Counted from the first letter of the stretch, positions 46,142-56,428 are shown. The stretch is DNA of 64,000 nucleotides from Burkholderia ubonensis subsp. mesacidophila (GCF_002097715.1 NZ_CP020737.1:2356001-2420000); one strand, 5' to 3'. A program made the numbers and translations. Notes: generated by a model from the sequence alone, not told the origin.

Positions 46142-46728
46142 AGCAGTTACCTTTAAGTGAAAATTATTTTTCGCATCCATGGTAAGTCAATGGCCAAACA
46201 AATTAAAAGCAGTTCGACCGTATTTTCATAGCGGACGAAAATGTCTCGAATCGGTCTGCAGACGCCGGGCGGCGCCGCTGCGGCGGCGTGGCGCGCCTGC
46301 GCCTTCAGTGGTGCATTTGATTGAAGTAGGCCGCGTGCAAAAAGGCAAATGTTTCAACATCGCGCAGACCGGAGTCGAGCCGAAGCGCGCCGAAACGGAT
46401 ATGCCGATTACTCAGCGGATTTTCCGATTTGGATATCGAAAAAACTGCTTTCTCCGAAAGATGGCGTATGCGGGATTGGAAATTGACCCGGCCCGACGGA
46501 CCCGGCAGCGCCAGGACGTCAATCCGCGATTGATCGAGGCGGTCGCAGAACCGATGCCGACCGATGGCTTGAGGCCAGCTCGGAAACGGTAGCGCGGATG
46601 AGCCGATGCAGATCGGGGAGACGAATGCCGGCGTGCGCCAGGAACAAGGGGGACTGAAACCCCGTCCAGCGCGATCGCGCCGGAGGCGCGCCGACTCCGC
46701 CTCATCGGTTCGCCGATGCGGGAGCTGG
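46142..46728. other. Intergenic region between serine hydrolase gene and tRNA-Ser
   Basis: About 590 bases without a supportable gene. It contains the right copy of the 39-base repeat (46215-46253) near the hydrolase promoter. Longer frames here are low-complexity shadows and one runs through the tRNA. This spacer is the boundary between accessory and housekeeping blocks. Confidence 0.55.
46215..46253 (+). repeat. 39-base imperfect direct repeat, right copy
   Basis: Second copy of the element at 30993-31031 (33 of 39 bases identical, same orientation). It lies 74-112 bases upstream of the serine hydrolase start, the place of a promoter or operator for the minus-strand block. Confidence 0.7.
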
Positions 46729-46767
46729 AAAAAGAAAAGCCCCGCAAGTCCGAGAACTTGCGGGGCT
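46729..46767 (-). terminator. Terminator of tRNA-Ser
   Basis: A 12-bp perfect stem (46738-46749 with 46756-46767, arm AGCCCCGCAAGT) is followed on the minus strand by TTTTCTTTTT. It lies 14 bases beyond the tRNA 3' end. Confidence 0.9.
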
Positions 46768-46781
46768 TGTTCCGCCATTTC

Positions 46782-46875
46782 TGGCGGAGACGGAGGGATT
46801 CGAACCCTCGATCCAGGTTTTGGCCCAGATGCTCCCTTAGCAGGGGAGTGCCTTCGACCTCTCGGCCACGTCTCC
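46782..46875 (-). tRNA. tRNA-Ser (anticodon GCU)
   Basis: Read on the minus strand, the gene starts GGAGACG and ends CGTCTCC-G-CCA, so the acceptor stem pairs perfectly and CCA is encoded. The anticodon loop CTGCTAA gives GCU within stem CTCCC/GGGAG. A long variable arm and GGTTCGAATCC in the T arm confirm a class II serine tRNA. It decodes AGC and AGU. It has a consensus promoter upstream and a strong terminator. Its 3' end faces the accessory block on the left. Confidence 0.97.
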
Positions 46876-46918
46876 CAAACTTTCGCTCGCACCAGGGAGG
46901 CAGTGCGACGAGAAAAAG

Positions 46919-46947
46919 ATAATATAGGGTTTCGAGCCGCAGGTCAA
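46919..46947 (-). promoter_or_regulatory. Sigma-70 promoter of tRNA-Ser
   Basis: On the minus strand: TTGACC (-35, 46942-46947), 17-base spacer, TATTAT (-10, 46919-46924). The transcription start would lie about 35 bases upstream of the mature tRNA. Confidence 0.8.
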
Positions 46948-46988
46948 TTTTTTTGATGCATTTTCTTCAACGCATCACGAAAATTTCG

Positions 46989-48239
46989 TCACGCCTGCTC
47001 GAGTTCGAATGCCTTGTGCAGCGCGCGGACGGCCAGCTCCATGTACTTCTCGTCGATCAGCACCGAAATCTTGATTTCGGACGTCGAGATCATCTGGATG
47101 TTGATGCCCTCTTCCGACAGCGTGCGGAACATCTTGCTCGCGACGCCCACGTGCGAACGCATGCCGACGCCGACGACCGACACCTTCGACACCTTCGGGT
47201 CGCCCTGCACCTGCTCCGCGCTCACGTGGCCCTTCACCTGGTTGGTGAGGATGTCCATCGCCTTCTGGTAGTCGCCGCGGCCGACCGTGAACGTGAAGTC
47301 GGTCTTGCCCTCGACGCTCTGGTTCTGGATGATCATGTCGACGTCGATGTTCGCGTCCGCGACCGGGCCGAGGATCTGATACGCGATGCCCGGCTTGTCG
47401 GGCACGCCCATCACCGCAATGCGTGCTTCGTCGCGCTGGAACGCGATGCCGGAAATGACTGCCTTTTCCATGGTCTCGTCTTCTTCAAAAGTAATCAGGG
47501 TGCCCGAGCGCATTTCCACGTCGAGCGCAATCAGCGGATCGGTCAGGCTCGACAGCACACGCGTCTTCACCTGGTATTTGCCGGCGAATTCGACCGAGCG
47601 GATCTGCAGGACCTTCGAGCCGAGGCTCGCCATTTCCAGCATTTCCTCGAACGTCACGCGATCGAGGCGGCGCGCCTCCTCGACGACGCGCGGATCGGTC
47701 GTGTAGACGCCGTCGACGTCCGTGTAGATCAGGCACTCTTCCGCGTCGAGCGCGGCCGCGACCGCCACCGCCGACGTGTCCGAGCCGCCGCGGCCGAGCG
47801 TCGTGATGTGACCGTCCGGATCGACGCCCTGGAAGCCCGTGATGATCACGACCTTGCCTGCGTTCAGGTCGGCCTTCACGCGTTCGTCGTCGATCGAGTG
47901 GATGCGCGCCTTCGTGAAGGCGCTGTCGGTCTTGATCGGCACCTGCCAGCCGGCATAGCTCACGGCCTCGACGCCGATCTCCTGCAGCGCGATCGACAGC
48001 AGGCCGACGCTGACCTGCTCGCCGGTCGACGCGATCATGTCGAGCTCGCGCGGGCTCGGCTGGCTCGAAATCTCTTTCGCGAGACCGAGCAGACGGTTGG
48101 TTTCGCCGGACATCGCCGACGGCACGACCACCATCTGGTGCCCGGCCTGATGCCATTTTGCGACGCGTTTCGCGACGTTCTTGATGCGCTCGACCGAGCC
48201 CATCGAAGTGCCGCCGTATTTATGTACGATGAGTGCCAT
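46989..48239 (-). CDS. lysC: Aspartate kinase
   Basis: The 416-residue enzyme phosphorylates L-aspartate at the entry of lysine, threonine, methionine and diaminopimelate synthesis. It has the kinase motif [11 protein letters not shown] (residues 5-15), [14 protein letters not shown] near residue 165 and two C-terminal ACT domains (from about residue 265) for feedback by amino acids. The length and single-chain form equal the Pseudomonas/Corynebacterium class II type without a homoserine dehydrogenase part. The start is the [10 protein letters not shown] methionine; the ribosome site is weak. Confidence 0.96.
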   Translation of the reverse strand: MALIVHKYGGTSMGSVERIKNVAKRVAKWHQAGHQMVVVPSAMSGETNRLLGLAKEISSQPSPRELDMIASTGEQVSVGLLSIALQEIGVEAVSYAGWQVPIKTDSAFTKARIHSIDDERVKADLNAGKVVIITGFQGVDPDGHITTLGRGGSDTSAVAVAAALDAEECLIYTDVDGVYTTDPRVVEEARRLDRVTFEEMLEMASLGSKVLQIRSVEFAGKYQVKTRVLSSLTDPLIALDVEMRSGTLITFEEDETMEKAVISGIAFQRDEARIAVMGVPDKPGIAYQILGPVADANIDVDMIIQNQSVEGKTDFTFTVGRGDYQKAMDILTNQVKGHVSAEQVQGDPKVSKVSVVGVGMRSHVGVASKMFRTLSEEGINIQMISTSEIKISVLIDEKYMELAVRALHKAFELEQA

Positions 48240-48586
48240 TGTCGTTCTGAACTGGAAGAGAAACCGCACGGGCGCGCTGGACAGGCCGCGTTGCCGTTCG
48301 GTCACGCGGCTTTTGGCTGTGGACGGACGACGAGGGGGACGGCTGGGACGCAACACGCAAGCGTGACGGATTTTGCCCGGAAGGCCGATCAGGCCGCGCA
48401 AACCGGGTACGTCACGCGGAAAACCTGCACAAAACGCTCAAAAATCGAGCCGAGCAAACAACCGAGCGTACCCGATCGATGTCCGCTTGACAAGCCGGAC
48501 GCCGTACCGGCGGGCGCTCGGGCGCTCGGGCGCTGTTTACCAAATGGTGAAAATCGGCGCGCCATCGCAAGGTGCGCCGAAGGCCG
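48240..48586. other. Intergenic region between lysC and tilS
   Basis: No gene is seen. It contains the lysC promoter region on the minus strand and, at 48511-48534, three perfect tandem copies of CGGGCGCT. No clear terminator for tilS was found. Confidence 0.5.
48511..48534. repeat. Short tandem repeat, (CGGGCGCT) x3
   Basis: Three perfect 8-base units in the tilS-lysC spacer. It is non-coding and could vary in copy number between strains. Confidence 0.7.
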
Positions 48587-50011
48587 TCACGCGATCAGCA
48601 AGTCCGGCCGCCACTCGATCCGGCGCCAGGCGCCGTCGCCAGGCGCGGCGCCGTCCCCGCCGTCGCGGTTCACGCCGAGCCGCGGCACGAAGATCAGCCG
48701 GTCGCCCGCGAACAGTAGCGGCACGTCACGCTGCCACGAAGGCACGCCGCGCTCCTGGAACAGGTTCTTCAGCGTGCGGCCCGGCCCGCCGGGCGCCGTG
48801 CGCATCCGCTCGCCGCCCGCGCGGGCGCGCGCGGCGAGCGGCGCGGCGCGCAGCAGCGCGTCGGGCACCGCGTCCGCGTCGCCGGGCGCGGCCGGCGCGA
48901 ACACGAACGTGCCGCGCCATGCCGGCAGATGCCAGACCTCCTGCCCGCTCCACGCGCATGTGCATTCGGGGCGCGGCGCCCCGCTGCCGTCGTCGGCCGG
49001 GTCGCTGCTGTCGCCCGCCTCCCAGGAGACGGCGTCGCGATACAGCCGCAGGCACTGCCCCGCGTGATCGACGCGCAGCGCGTGCGCGTCGTGCGCGTCG
49101 CGCAACTGCCGCATCATGTCGGCAAGCCGCGCGGCCGACGCGCCCGGCAGGCCGAGCCTGCGCATCCAGAAACGCAGCAGGTTCGCGCCGCGCGCATCGT
49201 CGAGCGCGACCAGCGCGCTACGCGACAGCGCGCGCCCGTCATCGCGCGCGGCGCCGGCGAAATCCAGTTCGGCCAGGTCGTCGAGCAGGCGCTGCGCCGA
49301 CGCCGCATGTTGCGCGGCACGGCCGAGCGCATCGCGAAAGCCCGGAAAGTGCACCGCGAGCGCCGGCAGCACGTCGGCCCGCAGCGCATTGCGCGCAAAG
49401 CGTGTGTCCTGGTTCGATTCGTCGTCGATCCACGCGAGCCCGCGCTGCGCCGCATAGCGCTCGAGCTGCGCGCGCAGCAGCCGCAGCAGCGGGCGCACGC
49501 GCTCGACGCGCGCCGCCGCGGGACGGTAGCGCGGCGCCATCGCGGCGATCCCGGCGATGCCCGCGCCGCGCAGCAGTTGCAGCAGCACCGTTTCGGCCTG
49601 ATCGTCGGCGTGCTGCGCCAGCCACAGCACCGCGGCGCCGTGCCGCTCGCACATCGCGTCGAGCGCCGCGTAGCGGCTCTCCCGCGCACTCGCCTCGATC
49701 CCGGCGCCGCTGTTGCGCGGCACGTCGACGCGCATCGCATCGAACGCGACGCCGAGCTGCGCGGCGGTCGCCTCCGCGTGCGCGGCCCACGCGTCCGCGT
49801 TCGCGCTCAGCCCGTGGTGCACGTGCAGCGCGATGCAGCGCGACGCGGCCGCGACGCGCGCGGCCGCGTCGAGCAGCACCGACGAGTCGAGCCCGCCGCT
49901 GTACGCGATCGCGATGCGCGCGCCGGACGGCACGTCGGCAAGCGCAACGCCGACCGCATCGAGGACGACGCGGTCGGCGGAGAATTCGCTCGGAGGAATC
50001 ACGATGGACAA
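48587..50011 (-). CDS. tilS: tRNA(Ile)-lysidine synthetase
   Basis: TilS changes the wobble C of the CAU-anticodon isoleucine tRNA to lysidine, so that it reads AUA. The 474-residue protein has the N-type PP-loop IAYSGGLDSSVLL (residues 34-46), HVHHGLSANADAW and a C-terminal tRNA-binding domain ending in the TilS-C region (GPGRTLKNLFQERGVPSWQR). The start is uncertain: TTG at 50011 or GTG at 50002, neither with a strong ribosome site. It follows accA at a short distance and may share its transcript. Confidence 0.93.
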   Translation of the reverse strand: MSIVIPPSEFSADRVVLDAVGVALADVPSGARIAIAYSGGLDSSVLLDAAARVAAASRCIALHVHHGLSANADAWAAHAEATAAQLGVAFDAMRVDVPRNSGAGIEASARESRYAALDAMCERHGAAVLWLAQHADDQAETVLLQLLRGAGIAGIAAMAPRYRPAAARVERVRPLLRLLRAQLERYAAQRGLAWIDDESNQDTRFARNALRADVLPALAVHFPGFRDALGRAAQHAASAQRLLDDLAELDFAGAARDDGRALSRSALVALDDARGANLLRFWMRRLGLPGASAARLADMMRQLRDAHDAHALRVDHAGQCLRLYRDAVSWEAGDSSDPADDGSGAPRPECTCAWSGQEVWHLPAWRGTFVFAPAAPGDADAVPDALLRAAPLAARARAGGERMRTAPGGPGRTLKNLFQERGVPSWQRDVPLLFAGDRLIFVPRLGVNRDGGDGAAPGDGAWRRIEWRPDLLIA

Positions 50012-50051
50012 GCGCGCACACAGGCGCGCTGTGATGGACGCACGCGGCGGG

Positions 50052-51023
50052 TCATGCGCCCGGCGTGGTTTCCTTGAACTTGCCGTAGGCCATCAGGCGT
50101 TCGAAGCGACGCTCGCGCAGCGCATCGATGCTCATGCCCTGGAACTGGCGCAGCGAATCCGCGAGCGCACGGCGCAGCAGTGCGGCCATGCCCTTCGGAT
50201 CGCGATGCGCGCCGCCGAGCGGCTCGTTGATGATCTTGTCGATCAGGCCGAGTGCCTTCAGGCGGTGCGCGGTCAGGCCAAGCGCCTCGGCCGCCTCGGG
50301 CGCCTTCGCGGCGCTCTTCCACAGGATCGACGCGCAGCCTTCCGGCGAGATCACCGAATAGGTCGAGAACTGCAGCATCATCACGGTGTCGGCCACGGCG
50401 ATCGCGAGCGCGCCGCCCGAACCGCCCTCGCCGATCACGGTCGTGATGACCGGCGTCTTAAGTTCGGCCATCACGTACAGGTTGCGGCCGATCGCTTCCG
50501 ACTGGCCGCGCTCTTCCGCGCCGATGCCCGGATACGCGCCCGGCGTATCGACGAACGTGAAGATCGGCAGGCCGAATTTCTCGGCGAGCCGCATCAGGCG
50601 CTCGGCCTTGCGATAGCCTTCCGGACGCGGCATCCCGAAGTTGCGCGCCGCGCGCTCCTTCGTGTCGCGCCCCTTCTGGTGGCCGATCACCATGCACGGA
50701 TGGCCGCCGAAACGCGCGAGGCCGCCGACGATCGACAAGTCGTCCGCGAATGCGCGGTCGCCGTGCAGCTCGTGGAAATCGGTAAACAGCTCCGCGACGT
50801 AGTCGAGCGTGTACGGACGCTGCGGATGCCGCGCGATCTGCGACACCTGCCACGGCGACAGGTTCGCGTACAGGTCCTTGGTCAGTTGCTGGCTCTTCTT
50901 CGACAGCCGCTCGATTTCTTCCGAAATATCGACAGCCGAATCGTCCTGCACGAAGCGCAGCTCTTCGATCTTGGCCTCGAGTTCGGCGATCGGCTGTTCG
51001 AAATCCAGAAACGTGGTTTTCAT
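50052..51023 (-). CDS. accA: Acetyl-CoA carboxylase carboxyltransferase alpha subunit
   Basis: The 323-residue subunit starts [21 protein letters not shown]. It transfers the carboxyl group from biotin to acetyl-CoA with AccD, making malonyl-CoA for fatty acids. Typical segments are [25 protein letters not shown], the oxyanion-forming [14 protein letters not shown], and [13 protein letters not shown]. Length and sequence are as expected for proteobacterial AccA. Confidence 0.97.
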   Translation of the reverse strand: MKTTFLDFEQPIAELEAKIEELRFVQDDSAVDISEEIERLSKKSQQLTKDLYANLSPWQVSQIARHPQRPYTLDYVAELFTDFHELHGDRAFADDLSIVGGLARFGGHPCMVIGHQKGRDTKERAARNFGMPRPEGYRKAERLMRLAEKFGLPIFTFVDTPGAYPGIGAEERGQSEAIGRNLYVMAELKTPVITTVIGEGGSGGALAIAVADTVMMLQFSTYSVISPEGCASILWKSAAKAPEAAEALGLTAHRLKALGLIDKIINEPLGGAHRDPKGMAALLRRALADSLRQFQGMSIDALRERRFERLMAYGKFKETTPGA

Positions 51024-51125
51024 GTGTTCGAATCCTTGGGTCTTGCGGCAGCGCGTATTCTACCCGCGCGCGCGACGCTCAAAACCGGTTCTCAACTATT
51101 GATGTTTAAAACCCGATAGCCCTGT

Positions 51126-51953
51126 TCAGGCCCCGGTGTCCAGCGAGTCCAGGCTGCGCCACATGTACCAGGTCGCGACGGTGCGCCACGGTTCCCAGTT
51201 GGCCGCCACTTCCCGCGCCTCGCTGCGCGTGACCGGCTCCCCGCTGAAATAATTGACGCTGATCGCGCGGATCAGGCCGGGATCGTCGAGCGGCAGCACG
51301 TCCGGACGCGACAGGTTGAAGATCAGGAACATCTCCGCCGTCCAGCGGCTGATGCCGCGAATCTGCGTGAGTTCCGCGATCACGTCCTCGTCGTCCATCG
51401 ACGTCCACTTGTCGACGTGCAGCGCGCCCGACACGAAGTGCTGCGCGACGTCGAGAATGTACTCCGTCTTGCGCTTCGACAACCCGCACGCGATCAACTT
51501 GTCCGGACCGAGCTTGATCACCTGCTGCGGCGCGAGCTTCGGACTGGCCGCCTCGATGCGCGCCCACACCGACTGCGCGGACGCCACCGAGATCTGCTGG
51601 CCGACCACCGAGCGCGCGAGCGTGACGAACGGGTCGCCGCGCTTGACGAGATGCGCGGGGCCGAACTTCGGGATCAGCTTCTTCATGATGCGGTCGCGCT
51701 TGACGAGATCCGCGCATGCCTTGTCCCAGTATGCGGGACGCACGACGACGTCGACGCCGTCGATCTCCGCCGGCGCGACAGCGTCGGACGCGCGCGCCGG
51801 CTTCGCCGCCGCCGGCTGCGCGTGACCGTTGAGCGCGGCGCCGTTCGGCGCGACGCGTTTCGCGTCCGCCTTCGCCGCCGGCGCACGCTTGGCTGCCGGA
51901 CGCGCAGCGACAATCGTCGCGCGCTTGACCGGCGCTTTTCTGGCCGTTGCCAT
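51126..51953 (-). CDS. HhH-GPD DNA-3-methyladenine glycosylase (AlkA-like)
   Basis: The 275-residue protein has a low-complexity Lys/Ala/Pro-rich N-terminal tail (residues 1-60) and a HhH-GPD glycosylase domain. The hairpin is TQIRGISRWTAEMFLIF and the catalytic Asp follows in LPLDDPGLIRAI; VVGQQISVASAQSVW is the usual first part. It removes alkylated bases in base excision repair. The basic tail may bind DNA. It lies between cysS and accA on the same strand. Confidence 0.9.
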   Translation of the reverse strand: MATARKAPVKRATIVAARPAAKRAPAAKADAKRVAPNGAALNGHAQPAAAKPARASDAVAPAEIDGVDVVVRPAYWDKACADLVKRDRIMKKLIPKFGPAHLVKRGDPFVTLARSVVGQQISVASAQSVWARIEAASPKLAPQQVIKLGPDKLIACGLSKRKTEYILDVAQHFVSGALHVDKWTSMDDEDVIAELTQIRGISRWTAEMFLIFNLSRPDVLPLDDPGLIRAISVNYFSGEPVTRSEAREVAANWEPWRTVATWYMWRSLDSLDTGA

Positions 51954-51996
51954 CTTGCCTCCTACCTGACGAATCGGTCAGTGGAACGCTGCGCGC

Positions 51997-53394
51997 TCAT
52001 ACGCGACGCCATTCGGTCGATCCGCCCGGTTTGTCTTCAAGCGCGACGCCGGCTTCGAGCAGTTCCGCCCGGATCCGGTCCGCTTCGGCATAGTCCTTCG
52101 CACGTTTCGCCGCGCCGCGCGCGGCGATCCTCGCTTCGATCTCGTCGACCGCCAGCGCGCCTTCCTGCGCGGCGCCCGCCGCCTGCTGCAGGAACGCGCG
52201 CGGCTCGCGGCCGAGCAATCCCATCAGTGCCGCCAGCTGCTTCAGCTGACGCGCCAGCGCCGCGTCGCGCGTGCGGTTCACTTCGCCCGCCAGCTCGAAC
52301 AGCACGGACACCGCGAGCGCCGTGTTGAAATCGTCGTTCATCGCGGCCGCGAAGCGCTGCGCGTGCGGCTCGTTCCAGTCGAGCGCGGCCGCATCCGGCG
52401 CGACGTCCTTCAACGCGGTGTAGAGCCGCGTCAGCGCCGCGCGCGCATCGTCGAGATGCACGTCGCTGTAGTTGAGCGGCGAACGGTAATGCGTGCGCAC
52501 GATGAAGAAGCGCACGACTTCGGCATCGTACTGCTCGAGCACGTCGCGGATCGTGAAGAAGTTGCCGAGCGACTTCGACATCTTCTCGTTGTCGACCTGC
52601 ACGAAACCGTTGTGAATCCAGTAGTTGACGAACGTCTGGCCGGTCGCGCCCTCGCTCTGCGCGATCTCGTTCTCGTGGTGCGGGAACTGCAGGTCCTGCC
52701 CGCCGCCGTGGATGTCGAAATGCTCGCCGAGCAGCGTGCAGCCCATCGCTGAGCACTCGATGTGCCAGCCGGGCCGGCCCGCGCCGTACTTCGAATCCCA
52801 CGACGCGCCTTCCGGATCCTCCGGCTTCGCGCGCTTCCACAGCACGAAATCGAGCGGGTCTTCCTTCGCGTCGTTCGCGGCGACGCGCTCGCCCGCGCGC
52901 AGGTCGTCGAGCGACTTGCCCGACAGCTTCCCGTAGTTCGCGAACTTGCGCACCGAATAGTTGACGTCGCCGTCATTCGCCTGATACGCGTAGCCGTTCG
53001 ACTCGAGCGTCTCGATCATCCCGAGCATCTGCGGAATGAAGTGCGTCGCGCGCGGCTCGATGTCCGGGCGCTGGATGCCGAGCGCATCCTCGTCCTCGTG
53101 CATCGCGGCGATGAAGCGGTCGGTCAGCGACCTGATCGTCTCGCCGTTCTCGACCGCGCGGCGGATGATCTTGTCGTCGATGTCGGTGATGTTGCGCACG
53201 TACGTGACCCGGTAGCCGATCGCACGCAGCCAGCGCTGCACGAGGTCGAACACGACCAGCATGCGCGCATGGCCCACGTGACAATAGTCGTAGACGGTGA
53301 TCCCGCATACGTACATCCGCACCTCGCCGGGCTGGCGCGGCACGAAGACTTGCTTGTCACGCGCGAGCGTGTTGTAGATGCGCAGTGATTCCAT
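51997..53394 (-). CDS. cysS: Cysteinyl-tRNA synthetase
   Basis: The 465-residue class I synthetase starts [17 protein letters not shown]. It has the zinc-binding [16 protein letters not shown] (with the HIGH-like HVGH) and KMSKSLGN for ATP. It charges tRNA-Cys. Length and order match the family (461 residues in E. coli). It is divergent from the TPR gene. Confidence 0.97.
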   Translation of the reverse strand: MESLRIYNTLARDKQVFVPRQPGEVRMYVCGITVYDYCHVGHARMLVVFDLVQRWLRAIGYRVTYVRNITDIDDKIIRRAVENGETIRSLTDRFIAAMHEDEDALGIQRPDIEPRATHFIPQMLGMIETLESNGYAYQANDGDVNYSVRKFANYGKLSGKSLDDLRAGERVAANDAKEDPLDFVLWKRAKPEDPEGASWDSKYGAGRPGWHIECSAMGCTLLGEHFDIHGGGQDLQFPHHENEIAQSEGATGQTFVNYWIHNGFVQVDNEKMSKSLGNFFTIRDVLEQYDAEVVRFFIVRTHYRSPLNYSDVHLDDARAALTRLYTALKDVAPDAAALDWNEPHAQRFAAAMNDDFNTALAVSVLFELAGEVNRTRDAALARQLKQLAALMGLLGREPRAFLQQAAGAAQEGALAVDEIEARIAARGAAKRAKDYAEADRIRAELLEAGVALEDKPGGSTEWRRV

Positions 53395-53626
53395 AGAGAT
53401 GAACCGTGAGCCGAAGGAACGCCATGGCGATACTCGCCCAGCATGCGAAACGATCGAGCAGCCGCCGCGGCATCGTGCCGCGCGTCCCCGATATCACATG
53501 GAGCGGTCAGGCTGCAAGCACAGCGGTGACGGCCACGAGAGGCAAAAGAAAGACTGTCTGCGGCTCGCCGGAACGCGCAGACGTTTTGTTAGAATGGCTC
53601 GGAGTATAACATTCCGATTTACGCCT

Positions 53627-54349
53627 ATGAAATCTCCCCGCGGCCGCGCGCAGAGCGCTGCGACCCTCGTTGCGACCGCCGTCATGGGCGTCGCGCTGAC
53701 GTTTCTGCCTGCCGCCGCGGCCCACGCGCAGAAGGGCCCGCCCACCGCCGACGGCACCCCCGAGATCGACTCGTCGATCGCCGGCAAGCAATGGAAACAG
53801 GCGCTCGCGCAGCTCGACGCGCGCATCGCCGCGAACCCGCACGACGTGCAGGCCCAGTTCAAGCGCGGCACCGTGCTCGCGCGCCTGAACCGCGACGACG
53901 ACGCGATCCAGCAGTTCGTCGCGATCACCCAGGCCTACCCCGAACTGCCCGAGCCGTACAACAACCTCGCGGCGCTCTATGCGAAGCACGGCCGCTACGA
54001 CGAAGCGCGCTCGGCGCTCGTCACTGCGACCCAGACCAACCCGAGCTACACGCTCGCGTACGAGAATCTCGGCGACCTGTACCTGCGTCTTGCGGCCGAA
54101 TCGTACAAGCGCGCGCAAGCGCTCGGCCGCACGAGCGGCCCGACCGCGCAGCGCCTCGCCGACCTGCAGAAGATCATCACGCCGCCTAAAGCCGCCCCGG
54201 GCGCCCGCGCCGCCGCACCGTCGACGCGCGCGTACTCGGACCGCGCGGCCGCGAACGTGACCACCACCACGCTGCCGCTGTCGCCGACGTTCCAGTTCGG
54301 CGGCCCGTCCGGCGCCCTGGCGGCACCCTACATCGCGCCGGCTCAGTAA
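53627..54349 (+). CDS. Exported tetratricopeptide-repeat protein
   Basis: The 240-residue product has an export signal (cleavage near AAAAHAQ, residue 35), then about three to four TPR units, for example NPHDVQAQFKRGTVLARLNR and YPELPEPYNNLAALYAKHGR. The C-terminal 50 residues are Ala/Pro/Ser/Thr-rich. TPR units mediate protein contacts; the partner is unknown. It lies upstream of ppiA with a 39-base spacer and may share its transcript. The start at the signal-peptide methionine is preferred over longer frames. Confidence 0.82.
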   Translation: MKSPRGRAQSAATLVATAVMGVALTFLPAAAAHAQKGPPTADGTPEIDSSIAGKQWKQALAQLDARIAANPHDVQAQFKRGTVLARLNRDDDAIQQFVAITQAYPELPEPYNNLAALYAKHGRYDEARSALVTATQTNPSYTLAYENLGDLYLRLAAESYKRAQALGRTSGPTAQRLADLQKIITPPKAAPGARAAAPSTRAYSDRAAANVTTTTLPLSPTFQFGGPSGALAAPYIAPAQ

Positions 54350-54388
54350 GCGGCGCACGGCACTCCACCCACCAACCAGAGGATCGCA

Positions 54389-54964
54389 ATGAAACGTCTG
54401 TTGCTGGCGCTTGGCGGCGCCGCCCTCCTCGCGACCGCACCCGCGTTCGCGCAAACGGCCACGGCGCACCCCGTCGTGCAGTTGAAGACCTCGCAGGGCG
54501 ACATTCGCGTCGAGCTGTATCCGGAGAAGGCGCCGAAGACGGTCGCCAACTTCCTCGATTACGTGAAGGCCGGCCAGTACAACGGCACGATCTTCCATCG
54601 CGTGATCAAGGGCTTCATGATCCAGGGCGGCGGCTACAAGGCCAACTTCGACGAGAAGCCGACGCGCGCGCCGATCCCGCTCGAGAGCCGCAATGGTCTG
54701 AAGAACTCGCTGGGCACGATCGCGATGGCGCGCACGAGCGACCCGAATTCGGCGACCGCCCAGTTCTTCATCAATACGGTGGACAACTCGGGCCTCGACT
54801 ACCCGAACCCGGACGGCAACGGCTATGCGGTGTTCGGCAAGGTCGTGTCGGGCCTCGACGTCGTGAAGAAGATCGAAGGCGTGCCGACGACGGTGCGCGG
54901 CCCGATGCGTGACGTGCCGGAGCAGGCCGTCGTGATCGAATCGGCGAGCGTCGTCTCGAAGTAA
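54389..54964 (+). CDS. ppiA: Periplasmic peptidyl-prolyl cis-trans isomerase (cyclophilin type)
   Basis: The 191-residue cyclophilin has an export signal MKRLLLALGGAALLATAPAFAQ. The catalytic core [33 protein letters not shown] and NGYAVFGKVVSGLDVV follow. It speeds proline isomerisation of proteins folding in the periplasm. It begins after AGAGGATCGCA. The cytoplasmic paralogue follows 90 bases later, as in related genomes. Confidence 0.94.
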   Translation: MKRLLLALGGAALLATAPAFAQTATAHPVVQLKTSQGDIRVELYPEKAPKTVANFLDYVKAGQYNGTIFHRVIKGFMIQGGGYKANFDEKPTRAPIPLESRNGLKNSLGTIAMARTSDPNSATAQFFINTVDNSGLDYPNPDGNGYAVFGKVVSGLDVVKKIEGVPTTVRGPMRDVPEQAVVIESASVVSK

Positions 54965-55054
54965 ATCCGGCCGGACCCCGTTCCGGCGCCTCACGCGGCC
55001 GCGTCGCACGACCGGCCGCGTGCCATTTAAACCGCCCTATCGAAGGAATTCATC

Positions 55055-55546
55055 ATGGTTGAACTGCACACGAACCACGGCGTGATCAAGCTCGAACTCG
55101 ACGCCGCAAAAGCACCGAAGACGGTCGAGAACTTCCTGAACTACGTGAAGAAGGGCCACTACGACGGCACGGTGTTCCACCGCGTGATCAACGGCTTCAT
55201 GATCCAGGGCGGCGGCTTCGAGCCGGGCCTGAAGCAGAAGCCGACGGACGCGCCGATCGACAACGAGGCGAACAACGGCCTGAAGAACGACACGTACACG
55301 ATCGCGATGGCGCGCACCAACGATCCGCACTCGGCGACCGCCCAGTTCTTCATCAACGTCAACGACAACGATTTCCTGAACCACTCGTCGCCGACGCCGC
55401 AAGGCTGGGGCTACACGGTGTTCGGCAAGGTCGTCGAAGGCCAGGACGTGGTCGACAAGATCAAGGCCGTCAAGACGGGCAACGCAGGCTTCCATCAGGA
55501 CGTCCCGACCGACGACGTCGTGATCGAGAAGGCCGTCGTCGTCTGA
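55055..55546 (+). CDS. ppiB: Cytoplasmic peptidyl-prolyl cis-trans isomerase (cyclophilin type)
   Basis: The 163-residue cyclophilin has no export signal. It has [34 protein letters not shown] and [17 protein letters not shown]. It aids folding in the cytoplasm. It begins after AAGGAATTCATC. lpxH follows 23 bases later, so the pair may be one transcript. Confidence 0.95.
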   Translation: MVELHTNHGVIKLELDAAKAPKTVENFLNYVKKGHYDGTVFHRVINGFMIQGGGFEPGLKQKPTDAPIDNEANNGLKNDTYTIAMARTNDPHSATAQFFINVNDNDFLNHSSPTPQGWGYTVFGKVVEGQDVVDKIKAVKTGNAGFHQDVPTDDVVIEKAVVV

Positions 55547-55569
55547 CGCGCGAATACGGAGGCACTTCG

Positions 55570-56370
55570 ATGTTGCAGGAGACTCCGCCGCGAAGCGTCT
55601 CCGCGGGCGTGCCGGGCGAGCGCGAATATGCGCAGGCCGCACGCCCGTTCCTGTTCCTGTCCGATCTGCATCTGAGCGACGCGATCCCGAAGACGGTCGC
55701 CGCGTTCGAGCATTTCGTGAGATACACCGCGGACAGCGCCGATTCGGTCTTCATCCTCGGCGACCTGTTCGAATACTGGATCGGCGACGACATGCTCGAC
55801 GACGATCCGTTCGTCAAGCGCATGGCCGCGCTGCTGCATACGTTCTCCGAGCGCGGCATCGCGCTCTACGTGATGCACGGCAACCGCGACTTCCTGCTCG
55901 GCAAGCGCTTCATGAAGGCGGCCGGCGCGATGCTGCTGCCCGATCCGGCGCTGGTCATGGCGTTCGGCCAGCGCATCGTGCTCGCGCACGGCGACGCGCA
56001 GTGCACGGCCGACGTCGGCTACCAGGTGTTCCGGCGCTTCGCGCGCAACCGCCTCGCACAGTGGCTGTTTCTCGTGTGGCCGTTTCGCTGGCGCCGCGCG
56101 CTCGCGGAACGCATGCGCGCGAAGAGCGAAGCCGGCCGGATGCGCCCCGCGTCGCCGATCTACGACGTCACGCGCGAAGGCGTCGCCGCACTGTTCAGGA
56201 AGAGCCGCGCGAGCGTGATGATCCACGGCCATACGCATCGCCCCGCGCGCCATCTCGAACCCAACGGCGTGCGCTGGGTGCTGCCGGACTGGGATCTCGA
56301 TCACGGGATGCCGCGCGGCGGCTATCTGCGCGCCGACGCCGAAGGCATCCACGCGGTGCCGCTCGACTGA
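55570..56370 (+). CDS. lpxH: UDP-2,3-diacylglucosamine diphosphatase
   Basis: The 266-residue metallophosphoesterase hydrolyses UDP-2,3-diacylglucosamine to lipid X in lipid A synthesis, at the inner membrane. The metal motifs are FLSDLHLSD, LGDLFEYWIGDD, MHGNRDFL, LAHGDAQCTAD and MIHGHTHRP. It has a 25-residue N-terminal extension before the core. The ATG has GGAGG nine bases upstream. Convergent with cysE. Confidence 0.94.
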   Translation: MLQETPPRSVSAGVPGEREYAQAARPFLFLSDLHLSDAIPKTVAAFEHFVRYTADSADSVFILGDLFEYWIGDDMLDDDPFVKRMAALLHTFSERGIALYVMHGNRDFLLGKRFMKAAGAMLLPDPALVMAFGQRIVLAHGDAQCTADVGYQVFRRFARNRLAQWLFLVWPFRWRRALAERMRAKSEAGRMRPASPIYDVTREGVAALFRKSRASVMIHGHTHRPARHLEPNGVRWVLPDWDLDHGMPRGGYLRADAEGIHAVPLD

Positions 56371-56428
56371 CTACCGCAGCCCGGCAGGCCGCCGCACGAC
56401 AGCGGCCGCGCCGCGCCACCCCCACCGC

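Noticed and set aside
46305..46892. Minus-strand 195-codon frame overlapping tRNA-Ser
   Set aside because: It reads through the tRNA and its terminator and has no family resemblance.
48511..48534. Tandem CGGGCGCT repeat as a phase-variation switch
   Set aside because: Only three units, not in a gene or an obvious promoter element; listed as a repeat only.
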